DNA from: CAKSQL01 sp045606465
GTDB lineage: Bacteria > Bacillota > Clostridia > UBA1381
Assembly: GCA_045606465.1 (NCBI GenBank)
Contig: JAZURZ010000027.1
Span: 1-10,059, forward strand
Direction: 5' to 3'
Length of the DNA stretch: 10,059 nucleotides
Below are positions 1 to 5,156 of this stretch, piece by piece. A model generated the notes under the pieces. It searched no databases, was not told where the DNA came from, and worked only from the letters and a program-made list of their open reading frames with translations. Position numbers and translations under genes: made by a program. Each line of letters opens with the position of its first letter. The first letter of the stretch is position 1.

Positions 1-162
1 ATAGGTGTCATAATGGGCAGATACAAGACAGTAAAGACCTTTGGAGGCAAAGTCATATTGTTTGGTCAAAATCCTCAGATAAAAAGAATAATTGAAATGT
101 CGGGAATAGAAAAAATAGTAAAGCTTGCCGACAATTTTGAACAAGCTTTAAAATTGTTATAA
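1..162 (+). CDS. spoIIAA: Anti-sigma F factor antagonist SpoIIAA (3' end only)
   Basis: This is the C-terminal 53 codons of a STAS-domain protein; the gene starts before the window. Reading from base 1 in frame 1 gives IGVIMGRYK, a GGKV strand, an NPQIKRI segment and EMSGIEKIVKL, ending at TAA 160-162. This follows the order of the second half of Bacillus SpoIIAA (LGVILGRYK, PAVKRLF, MSGLFKII). In the family, the protein binds SpoIIAB and releases sigma F when unphosphorylated. The phosphorylated serine of the DSSG motif would lie only about two residues before the window edge, so it cannot be checked. Thirty bases separate it from spoIIAB, consistent with the usual spoIIAA-spoIIAB-sigF operon. 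Identification rests on both sequence and context. Confidence 0.93.
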   Translation: MGVIMGRYKTVKTFGGKVILFGQNPQIKRIIEMSGIEKIVKLADNFEQALKLL

Positions 163-192
163 AGGTCTTAAAAAAGGAGTGAAAAATAAAAA

Positions 193-612
193 ATGGATAA
201 TAGAATGAAACTTGAATTTTCAAACAAGTCCTGCAATGAAAGCTTTGCAAGAATGACAGCAGCGGCATTTGCGGCAATTTTAGACCCGACAATTGAAGAA
301 ATTTCAGAGATAAAAACAGCGGTTTCAGAAGCTGTGACCAATGCAATAATACATGGTTATGAAAAATGCGATGGCGTAGTTTTGTTAGAGGGGGAAATTA
401 AGGAAAATAAAATAACCTTTACAATTCATGATGATGGCTGCGGCATAGAAAATATAGAAAAGGCACGCGAACCGCTTTATACAGGGAAGCCTGAGCTGGA
501 GCGTTCGGGAATGGGATTTTCTATTATGGAATGTTTCATGGACGAAATAAGCGTACATAGTAAGCCGAATGAAGGAACTACAGTAACCATGAGCAAGGTA
601 ATAAAAAAATGA
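193..612 (+). CDS. spoIIAB: Anti-sigma F factor / serine kinase SpoIIAB
   Basis: A 139-residue GHKL-fold (HATPase_c) protein kinase. In the family it holds sigma F inactive in the predivisional cell and phosphorylates SpoIIAA on serine using ATP. Visible motifs are the N box SEAVTNAIIHGY (residues 45-56, with E46 and N50), the D-x-G-x-G nucleotide box (DDGCGI, about 80-85), the PELERSGMGF lid/G2 region (100-109) and a C-terminal TT pair (129-130). R20, at the position that contacts sigma F in Bacillus, is present in NESFAR. The start MDNRMKLEFS aligns with the Bacillus N-terminus MKNEMHLEFS, so the ATG at 193 is preferred over the one at 205, although the AAGGAG at 174-179 is rather far away (13 nt). 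The stop codon overlaps the sigF start, implying translational coupling. Length is typical of the family. Confidence 0.97.
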   Translation: MDNRMKLEFSNKSCNESFARMTAAAFAAILDPTIEEISEIKTAVSEAVTNAIIHGYEKCDGVVLLEGEIKENKITFTIHDDGCGIENIEKAREPLYTGKPELERSGMGFSIMECFMDEISVHSKPNEGTTVTMSKVIKK

Positions 613-1313
613 TGGAAAACAGCGTGTTATTGGAAAGGGTAAAAAAAGGCGACAAAAAAGCAGAAGAGGAGCTTGTGGAAAATAATATGAAGCTTGTATG
701 GAGTATTGCGGCAAGATTTTCGGGCTTCGGATGCGAGACTGATGATTTAAATCAGATAGGAGCCATGGGACTTATAAAGGCAATACACAAGTTTGACACA
801 TCACATAATGTAAAGTTCTCCACCTATGCAGTCCCTGTTATCCTTGGCGAAATAAAAAGATTTTTGCGTGATGACGGAATTATTAAAATCAGTCGAAGCT
901 TAAAGGAAAGTGCAATAAAGGGAAGAAGGTGCGCTGAGGAATTAAGACAAAAGCTTGGAAGAGAGGCAACAATAGCAGAAATAGCTCTTGAAAGCGGAAT
1001 AGATGCCGAAAATCTTATAGAAGCATTTGATGCAATTACTCCTGTAGAAAGCATTACCCCAACAGATAAATCAGGAGAAGAATATCAGCTTCCGATCTTT
1101 GACAACAATGATAATGAGGACCAAATAATAAATCATGTGCTTGTAGAGGATATGCTAAAAAAGCTCGATAAAAGGGAAAGACAGATTTTGATTTTAAGAT
1201 ATTTTAAAGGGAAAACCCAAACTCAGATAGCAGAAATTATAGGAGTTTCCCAGGTGCAGATTTCCAGAATTGAAAAATCCGCCATACAAAAACTCCAAAA
1301 AGAATTTTTATAA
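609..1313 (+). CDS. sigF: RNA polymerase sporulation sigma factor SigF
   Basis: A 234-residue sigma-70 family factor, the first compartment-specific (forespore) sigma factor. Region 2 covers about residues 25-97, with core-binding NNMKLVWSIAARF, DDLNQIGAMGLIKA and the promoter-recognition stretch FSTYAVPVILGEIKRFLRDDG. Region 3 follows (LGREATIAEIA), and region 4 ends in a helix-turn-helix TQTQIAEIIGVSQVQISRIEK (about 204-223). Order and wording match SpoIIAC/SigF rather than SigG or SigE, and the gene directly follows its own anti-sigma factor. Two adjacent ATGs (609 and 612) both overlap the spoIIAB stop (ATGATG), so the true start could be either. It is slightly shorter than Bacillus SigF (about 255 residues) because of a shorter N-terminus. 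No terminator is visible after it; its last 6 bp overlap the end of a gene on the opposite strand. Confidence 0.97.
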   Translation: MMENSVLLERVKKGDKKAEEELVENNMKLVWSIAARFSGFGCETDDLNQIGAMGLIKAIHKFDTSHNVKFSTYAVPVILGEIKRFLRDDGIIKISRSLKESAIKGRRCAEELRQKLGREATIAEIALESGIDAENLIEAFDAITPVESITPTDKSGEEYQLPIFDNNDNEDQIINHVLVEDMLKKLDKRERQILILRYFKGKTQTQIAEIIGVSQVQISRIEKSAIQKLQKEFL

Positions 1314-1535
1314 CAAAACTATAGTGTTTAATCTGGCAGGGATGACCGAGTAGGGTGTGTCCTTTATAAGCTTGCCTTTTTTATCAAAAATTTTCACTCT
1401 TATTGTACCATCAGAAGAAAAAATATATCGTGAAGCCTCTTCGTTGCATAGCAGTAATGGTGAATAGAGCCCATCTGTATCTATGTAAATAGCCTTGTAT
1501 TTAGTTTTGTTAATAAAACGAACCCATGCCGACAT
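1308..1535 (-). CDS. Small protein of unknown function, 75 aa, convergent with sigF
   Basis: A real gene judging by its ribosome binding site: an AAGGAGGA sequence (complement of about 1541-1549) lies 6-7 nt before the ATG at 1535, and a plausible promoter lies further upstream. The product is soluble-looking, with no signal peptide or membrane segment. It starts MSAWVRFINKTKYKAIYIDT and alternates short hydrophobic strands with polar turns (YIFSSDGTIRVKIF, GKLIKDTPYSVI, NTIVLL), suggesting a small all-beta fold. The pattern 'VRFIN... IYIDxDG ... SRYIxxxDGTIRVxVxDxxGKLI ... NTIV' vaguely resembles a single DUF4397-type beta domain; this is an inference from pattern only. The stop codon lies inside the last codons of sigF, so the two genes overlap tail-to-tail by 6 bp. 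Function unknown; the position beside sigF does not by itself show a sporulation role. Confidence 0.8.
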   Translation of the reverse strand: MSAWVRFINKTKYKAIYIDTDGLYSPLLLCNEEASRYIFSSDGTIRVKIFDKKGKLIKDTPYSVIPARLNTIVLL

Positions 1536-1561
1536 AAAAATCCTCCTTTTTTAAAATAATC

Positions 1562-1590
1562 CTTATATAATAAGATTATGTAAACTACAA
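1562..1590 (-). promoter_or_regulatory. Putative sigma-A promoter for the 75-aa gene
   Basis: Read on the minus strand, TTGTAG (1590-1585) is followed after exactly 17 bases by TATAAG (1567-1562). Transcription would start near 1555, about 20 nt before the ATG at 1535. Both boxes deviate from TTGACA/TATAAT, and the region is so AT-rich that chance matches are common, so this is tentative. No sigma-F/G-type boxes were found here by eye. Confidence 0.4.
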
Positions 1591-1648
1591 TCTTTTTGTG
1601 AGTAATATAAAATATTTTGCATTTAAAATACAATTGTTATTTTTTTCG

Positions 1649-1677
1649 TTGAAAAATAGCAATTTTTGTGATATAAT
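1649..1677 (+). promoter_or_regulatory. Strong extended -10 promoter firing into the structured intergenic region
   Basis: TTGAAA (1649-1654), a 17-base spacer and a perfect TATAAT (1672-1677) preceded by the extended -10 element TG (1669-1670). This is the best sigma-A promoter match seen in the window. Predicted start is near 1684. No convincing coding region follows until 2328, so the product is either a roughly 640-nt leader for the GH28-like gene or a separate non-coding transcript. The -10 box overlaps the left arm of the four-way-junction palindrome (1675-1684), so if the palindrome is a mobile or repeated element, part of the promoter is carried by it. Confidence 0.6.
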
Positions 1678-1755
1678 TGACACATACAGAATTTTATTGC
1701 ATAAAATTCTTAAGAGCTGTCGCTCTTTTGTGCTCTTTCGAGCACTGTGTCAATT
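1675..1755. repeat. 81-bp perfect four-way-junction (cloverleaf) palindrome
   Basis: A 10-bp closing stem, AATTGACACA (1675-1684) with TGTGTCAATT (1746-1755), encloses three perfect hairpins lined up with almost no unpaired bases. Hairpin A is 10 bp (1688-1697 with 1701-1710, loop TGC). Hairpin B is 6 bp (1712-1717 with 1722-1727, loop TGTC). Hairpin C is 6 bp (1730-1735 with 1740-1745, loop TTTC). It is not a tRNA: arm lengths, loops and conserved positions do not fit. A transcript from the promoter at 1649-1677 would begin at the end of the left arm, so the complete cloverleaf would form in DNA or in read-through RNA, while hairpins A-C would head the normal transcript. It may be a non-autonomous repeat; copy number elsewhere is unknown. 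Confidence 0.75.
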
Positions 1756-1766
1756 GACGGCGTCGC

Positions 1767-1822
1767 AAAAATGCCCTTTTAAAGCAAGCATTTTTACTCC
1801 TGGTAAAATGATTTTGTGGCAT
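1767..1822 (+). other. Mutually exclusive hairpins downstream of the strong promoter
   Basis: Two alternative folds share one strand. In fold 1, AAAAATGC (1767-1774) pairs perfectly with GCATTTTT (1788-1795). In fold 2, CATTTTTAC (1789-1797) pairs with GTAAAATG (1803-1810) with one bulged T, and ATGCC (1771-1775) closes against GGCAT (1818-1822). An RNA from the 1684 start would carry this arrangement about 85-140 nt from its 5' end. This resembles an attenuator or switch layout, but all the stems are AT-rich and no known riboswitch consensus was recognised. No U-rich intrinsic terminator follows. Confidence 0.35.
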
Positions 1823-1857
1823 CTAAATCGTGCACTGATTCTAATGTTTGATATACA

Positions 1858-2095
1858 AGGGACAAAAAGCCTTCCCCTTGAGGGGAAGGTGGGTTGCGAA
1901 GCAACTCGGATGAGGTGGAAAAAATAACGATTGCTACGCAATCTACACCTCACCACCGCCTACGGCGGAGCCACACCTTTTGGAGAAGCCTTTGGAAAGG
2001 CATTGTAATCGTATGAATTTATCGGCGGTTTTGAAAAGCGCCGATAAAAACCGCCGATAAAAAGTGCCGACAAGCCATTAAATTTTTTTGTCCCT
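1858..2095. repeat. 238-bp multi-hairpin repeat element with 11-bp terminal inverted repeats
   Basis: Perfect inverted repeats AGGGACAAAAA (1858-1868) and TTTTTGTCCCT (2085-2095) bound a GC-richer insert made of nested palindromes. These are CCTTCCCC-TTGA-GGGGAAGG (1870-1889); GTTGC-GAA-GCAAC (1893-1905); an outer TGAGGTG/CACCTCA pair (1911-1917 with 1946-1952) enclosing GATTGC-TAC-GCAATC (1929-1943); CCGCC-TAC-GGCGG (1956-1968); and GCCTTT-GG-AAAGGC (1988-2001). The right end closes with a 15-bp stem (2018-2032 with 2047-2061). The left part (about 1864-2001) follows the 'GCCTTCCCC...GGGGAAGG...GATGAGGTGG...CACC...GGAGAAGCC' layout of an interspersed non-coding repeat I recall as common in gut Clostridia; this is memory, not a search. 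No target-site duplication is evident. It has no coding capacity and so would need a helper transposase in trans if mobile. Confidence 0.75.
2018..2061. repeat. 15-bp perfect inverted repeat with internal CGCCGATAAAAA repeats
   Basis: TTTATCGGCGGTTTT (2018-2032) and AAAACCGCCGATAAA (2047-2061) are exact reverse complements around a 14-base loop. The loop and right arm, with the following bases, contain a direct repeat: CGCCGATAAAAA at about 2039-2050 and 2052-2063, then a decayed copy TGCCGACAAG at about 2065-2074. The left arm could therefore pair with alternative copies. No T tract follows on either strand, so it is not a classic intrinsic terminator. It lies inside the 1858-2095 element. 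Confidence 0.7.
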
Positions 2096-2098
2096 AAC

Positions 2099-2312
2099 TT
2101 GACAAAATAATATAATGAATTCATCGAAGATGAAATCGTCGATATGAATTCTTGTGAATTCTCGATATGTCAAAATGACTCGATATGTCGCTATTGCGAC
2201 GAAAATTCATATCATATCGAGTTTGACCACAGGGCAAACATATCGATTTTACGAAAGTAAAAATATATCCGCAGGGCACATGGTCGAGCAAACTTTTGGT
2301 TTGTATATCGAT
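2099..2312. repeat. Hairpin array with TCGATATG spacers that flip orientation (putative MITE-like element)
   Basis: Small hairpins are separated by a repeated spacer. Forward spacers TCGATATG occur at 2139-2146, 2162-2169 and 2180-2187. After about 2205 the spacer appears as its reverse complement: CATATCGAG (2213-2221), CATATCGAT (2239-2247) and ATATCGA (2305-2311). The spacers can therefore nest as three concentric stems. The hairpins between them are TTCATC-GAA-GATGAA (2120-2134), GAATTC-TTGT-GAATTC (2146-2161), GTCA-AAA-TGAC (2169-2179), GTCGC-TATT-GCGAC (2187-2200), GTTTG/CAAAC (2221-2239), TTTTAC-GAAA-GTAAAA (2247-2262) and CAAAC/GTTTG (2289-2303). The left edge TTGACAAAATAATATAATG contains TTGACA and TATAAT only 6 bp apart, so it is not a normal promoter. 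It matches the start of a repeat type I associate with Clostridia genomes (memory only). The array ends two bases before the ribosome binding site of the GH28-like gene. Confidence 0.7.
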
Positions 2313-2313
2313 A

Positions 2314-2320
2314 AAAGGAG
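2314..2320 (+). promoter_or_regulatory. Ribosome binding site fixing the GH28-like start
   Basis: AAAGGAG lies 7 nt before the ATG at 2328. The reading frame stays open upstream to an ATG at 2154, but those 58 codons run through the hairpin array and lack a comparable ribosome binding site, so 2328 is the supported start. The site sits immediately after the last ATATCGA spacer, so folding of the array could affect ribosome access (inference). Confidence 0.8.
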
Positions 2321-2327
2321 AAAAAAT

Positions 2328-3710
2328 ATGAAAAAGAACATTGTAAATATTTTAGATTTTGGTGCAGTGCCAAATGTAGCTGAATTGCAGACCGACAAAA
2401 TTCAGGAGGCTGTTGATAAAGCTTTTCAAATGGGCGGCGGCGAGGTTATAGTTCCTGAGGGAGTTTTTATGACAGGCTCAATACGCCTTCGTTCAAACAT
2501 AACCTTACATATGCTTAAAAATGCAGTGCTTAAGGGAAGCAGAAATCCTGAGGATTATTATGGCTATTTAAATGATGAGGTTGAGCCTCTTCCAGACGAG
2601 CTTGTGACCGATGCAGAATGGAAAAGAGCAGAGGTAAGCGACGATGAGGACCGAGATAAGGATTATCGCTTCATGAGGGTTGCTGGAAGCCGCTGGAACA
2701 ATGCACTCATCAGGGCAATAAATGCAGAAAATGTGTCAATTATAGGCGAGGAAGGCTCTATGTTTGACGGAAGTGACTGCTTTGATGAAAAGGGCGAAGA
2801 AAATTACAGAGGCCCTCATTGCATTAATATGTTCTACTGCAAAAATATAACCTTTAAGGGATATAGCGTAAAAGACAGCGCAAATTGGGCACACGCTACA
2901 TTTTATTGCGAAAATATATTAGCAGAAAATGTGACAGTTTTAGCAGGACATGACGGAATTCACATGACAGTTTGCAAAAATATAAAAATTAACAACTGCA
3001 ATTTCTACACAGGCGACGACTGCGTGGCAGGCTTTGCGAATGTGAATGTGCTGGTACAAAACAGCATCTTAAATTCGGCATGCAGCGCAATGCGCTTTGG
3101 AGGAACAAATGTTGTTGTTGATAACTGTCATATGTATGGACCTTGTAAATATCTTTTCAGAGGAAGCATGACCGATGAAGAAAAAAGAAGCGGAGTTCAC
3201 CCATCAGTTGAGGGTCACAGAAATAATATGCTGAGCGTATTTACATATTATTCAGATTTTTCTGTCGAGATAGAAAATCAGCCAGGTAATATCATAATTA
3301 AAAATTGCCGAGTAGATTATGCAGACAGATTTTTGCATTATAATTTCTCGGGAAATGAGATGTGGCAGGCAAATCGTCCGCTTGAGTCAATACGATTTGA
3401 AAACATAAAGGCAACTGATATAAGTATGCCTCTTACAGCGTATGGAGATAAGGATACACCTTTTACTCTGGAGCTTAAAAATATTGATATTTCCATGAGA
3501 AAGGGCTCGGAAAAAATTGATTTTATGCATGTGGCAAACTACAAAAAAATATCTTTTGATAATGTGAAAATAGAAAACTATAAGGGCAACTCCCTGATAA
3601 AGAGATGGGAAAGCGGCGAAGATGTTAAAATTAAAGGTCTTGTCTGCGACATAGATGAGAAAAATTATGTATCTCAGGCGAAAGAAGAGTTTGTTTGTCA
3701 GCCGATATAA
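2328..3710 (+). CDS. GH28-like right-handed beta-helix protein (divergent polygalacturonase family)
   Basis: 460 residues from the ATG at 2328. The start NILDFGAVPN and the nearby TDKIQEAVDKAFQ, GGGEVIVPEGVF and GSIRLRSNITL follow the N-terminal pattern of GH28/pectate-lyase-superfamily helices. The core matches GH28 strand by strand: ANWAHATFYCENI (185-197), HDGIH (208-212, in place of NTDG), CKNIKINNC (216-224), then TGDDCVAG (228-235) with the aspartate pair D230/D231. D209, D230 and D231 correspond to the catalytic acids. The usual GHG segment is replaced by SACSAMRFGGT (250-260), and no clear RIK motif is visible, so substrate or activity may differ from polygalacturonase. There is no signal peptide, suggesting a cytoplasmic enzyme acting on imported oligosaccharides. 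An acidic insert lies at about 83-114. The catalytic reaction is not proven; an inactive carbohydrate-binding helix is possible. No terminator follows it and cca starts 80 bp later. Confidence 0.8.
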   Translation: MKKNIVNILDFGAVPNVAELQTDKIQEAVDKAFQMGGGEVIVPEGVFMTGSIRLRSNITLHMLKNAVLKGSRNPEDYYGYLNDEVEPLPDELVTDAEWKRAEVSDDEDRDKDYRFMRVAGSRWNNALIRAINAENVSIIGEEGSMFDGSDCFDEKGEENYRGPHCINMFYCKNITFKGYSVKDSANWAHATFYCENILAENVTVLAGHDGIHMTVCKNIKINNCNFYTGDDCVAGFANVNVLVQNSILNSACSAMRFGGTNVVVDNCHMYGPCKYLFRGSMTDEEKRSGVHPSVEGHRNNMLSVFTYYSDFSVEIENQPGNIIIKNCRVDYADRFLHYNFSGNEMWQANRPLESIRFENIKATDISMPLTAYGDKDTPFTLELKNIDISMRKGSEKIDFMHVANYKKISFDNVKIENYKGNSLIKRWESGEDVKIKGLVCDIDEKNYVSQAKEEFVCQPI

Positions 3711-3790
3711 AATAGTCTTTAGTGCAAAAAAATTTTAAAACGATAGTTTTACAATTACACAAATTAAAATAAAAAAGGGAGGTGGAGTGA

Positions 3791-5131
3791 ATGGAATTTA
3801 ATATAAATAGCGGTGCCAGAACAATAATTGACACATTAGAAGAAAATGGCTACAGTGCTTATATTGTGGGGGGAGCAGTTCGGGATATGCTAATGGGAAA
3901 AACTCCCCATGATTTTGATATTACAACCTCGGCACTCCCCTCCGACGTAAAAAGAATTTTTAAAAGGACAATAGATACAGGGCTAAAGCATGGGACAGTA
4001 ACTGTTATAGAGTCAAATGTGGGCTATGAGGTTACAACCTTTAGAACCGAGAGCGGATATTCAGATGCAAGACACCCTCAGGATGTAAAATTTATAACCT
4101 CGGTGGAAAAGGACTTGGAGCGCAGGGACTTTACTATAAATGCTATGGCATATAATCCCAAAAGAGGATTGGTTGACATATTTGGTGGCGAAAGTGACTT
4201 AAAAAAAGGGATTGTCAGAACGGTTGGAACTGCTGAAGAAAGATTTTCAGAGGACGCTCTGAGAATGTTAAGAGCGGTAAGATTTTCTGCAGTTTTGGAT
4301 TTTGAAATAGAAAAGGAAACTAAAAAAGCTATAAAAAAGTGCTCGCCGCTGATTCGCAAGGTGAGTGCAGAAAGAATAAGGGACGAAATTAATAAAATTC
4401 TGATGTCGCAAAAGCCTGAGGAAATTTCTTCTTTGCATACCTATGGACTTTTAAGATATATTATCCCCGAGCTTGATAGGTGCTTTGGAACAAGACAAAA
4501 GAATAAATATCACATATATGATGTTTTTAATCACATAATACACACTGTAGAAAATACTCCTGATGATTTGGTTTTGCGTTGGGCAGCACTTTTGCATGAT
4601 ATAGGCAAGCCGGGGTGTTTTAGTTGTGATGCAAATGGAACAATACATTTTTATGGTCATCACAGGGAGTCGGTAAAGCTTGCAGACGACATTCTTCATC
4701 GCTTAAGAATTGATCGGGATACTATATATGACATATTAATTCTCATAGAAAATCATGATGTGAGAATAGAAAATTCACCGCCTGGTGTGAAGCGAATGAT
4801 GAACAAAACAGGCGCAATTCTTTTTGAAAAGCTTTTGCTTTTGCAGGAGGCAGACAATAGAGCAAAAAACATGAAATTTTTCAGAGAGAAAAAAAGAAAG
4901 TTAGATGAAACCTTAGAGATTTATAAAAGGGTTCTGGCAGAAAATCAACCCTATACAGTTTCAGATTTGACTGTAAATGGCAAGGATTTGATAAAGATAG
5001 GCTATAAGCCGGGAAGAGTTTTGGGAGATACTTTAAAAATTCTTTTGGATGAGGTTATAATAAATCCTGAGCTTAACAGACGTGAGTATCTTCTTTCGCG
5101 TGCAAAGGAGATTAAAAAAGGCAGAAACTAA
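3791..5131 (+). CDS. cca: CCA tRNA nucleotidyltransferase with HD domain
   Basis: 446 residues. The enzyme adds or repairs the 3'-CCA of tRNAs using CTP and ATP. The head contains GGAVRD (27-32), the metal-binding DFD (41-43), TTFRTE (82-87), RRDFTINAMAY (111-121) and the nucleotide-reading region RFSEDALRMLRAVRF (151-165). This is the class II nucleotidyltransferase layout of the bacterial CCA/poly(A) polymerase family. A C-terminal HD phosphohydrolase domain is clear: H248 in VFNHIIHT, LLHDIGKP (268-274, H269/D270), GHHRESVKLA (289-298) and NHDVR (321-325). Clostridial CCA enzymes often carry this HD domain. The ATG at 3791 has an AGGGAGGTGG ribosome binding site 5-7 nt upstream. It probably shares a transcript with the propeller gene, 25 bp downstream. 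A CC-adding or A-adding specialist cannot be excluded from sequence alone. Confidence 0.95.
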   Translation: MEFNINSGARTIIDTLEENGYSAYIVGGAVRDMLMGKTPHDFDITTSALPSDVKRIFKRTIDTGLKHGTVTVIESNVGYEVTTFRTESGYSDARHPQDVKFITSVEKDLERRDFTINAMAYNPKRGLVDIFGGESDLKKGIVRTVGTAEERFSEDALRMLRAVRFSAVLDFEIEKETKKAIKKCSPLIRKVSAERIRDEINKILMSQKPEEISSLHTYGLLRYIIPELDRCFGTRQKNKYHIYDVFNHIIHTVENTPDDLVLRWAALLHDIGKPGCFSCDANGTIHFYGHHRESVKLADDILHRLRIDRDTIYDILILIENHDVRIENSPPGVKRMMNKTGAILFEKLLLLQEADNRAKNMKFFREKKRKLDETLEIYKRVLAENQPYTVSDLTVNGKDLIKIGYKPGRVLGDTLKILLDEVIINPELNRREYLLSRAKEIKKGRN

Positions 5132-5156
5132 AAAAGGTTAAAGAGGAGGAGCTTTT

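Noticed and set aside
53..346. Open frame on the minus strand opposite spoIIAA/spoIIAB
   Set aside because: It is a shadow of well-identified coding sequence on the other strand, with no ribosome binding site.
1675..1755. Possible tRNA or tRNA-like gene because of the cloverleaf shape
   Set aside because: Stem lengths (10/10/6/6), 3-4-base loops and absence of T-loop and anticodon-arm features do not fit a tRNA.
1598..1927. 109-codon open frame on the plus strand
   Set aside because: It starts upstream of the predicted transcription start, has no ribosome binding site, and runs through the cloverleaf and the multi-hairpin repeat; its composition is that of repeat DNA, not a protein.
1750..1956. 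68-codon open frame on the minus strand
   Set aside because: It lies within the palindromic repeats and has no ribosome binding site; it is explained by stop-poor palindromic sequence.
2039..2074. CRISPR-like short repeats (CGCCGATAAAAA copies)
   Set aside because: The copies are adjacent or overlapping with no unique spacers of constant length, and only three are present, one decayed; they belong to the hairpin element.
2099..2116. TTGACA and TATAAT close together, looking like a promoter
   Set aside because: The boxes are separated by only 6 bp instead of about 17, so they cannot act together as a sigma-A promoter.
3720..3760. AT-only hairpin (TAAAAC/GTTTTA) after the GH28-like gene as a terminator
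   Set aside because: The stem is weak with no GC core and no T tract; it is not convincing as an intrinsic terminator.
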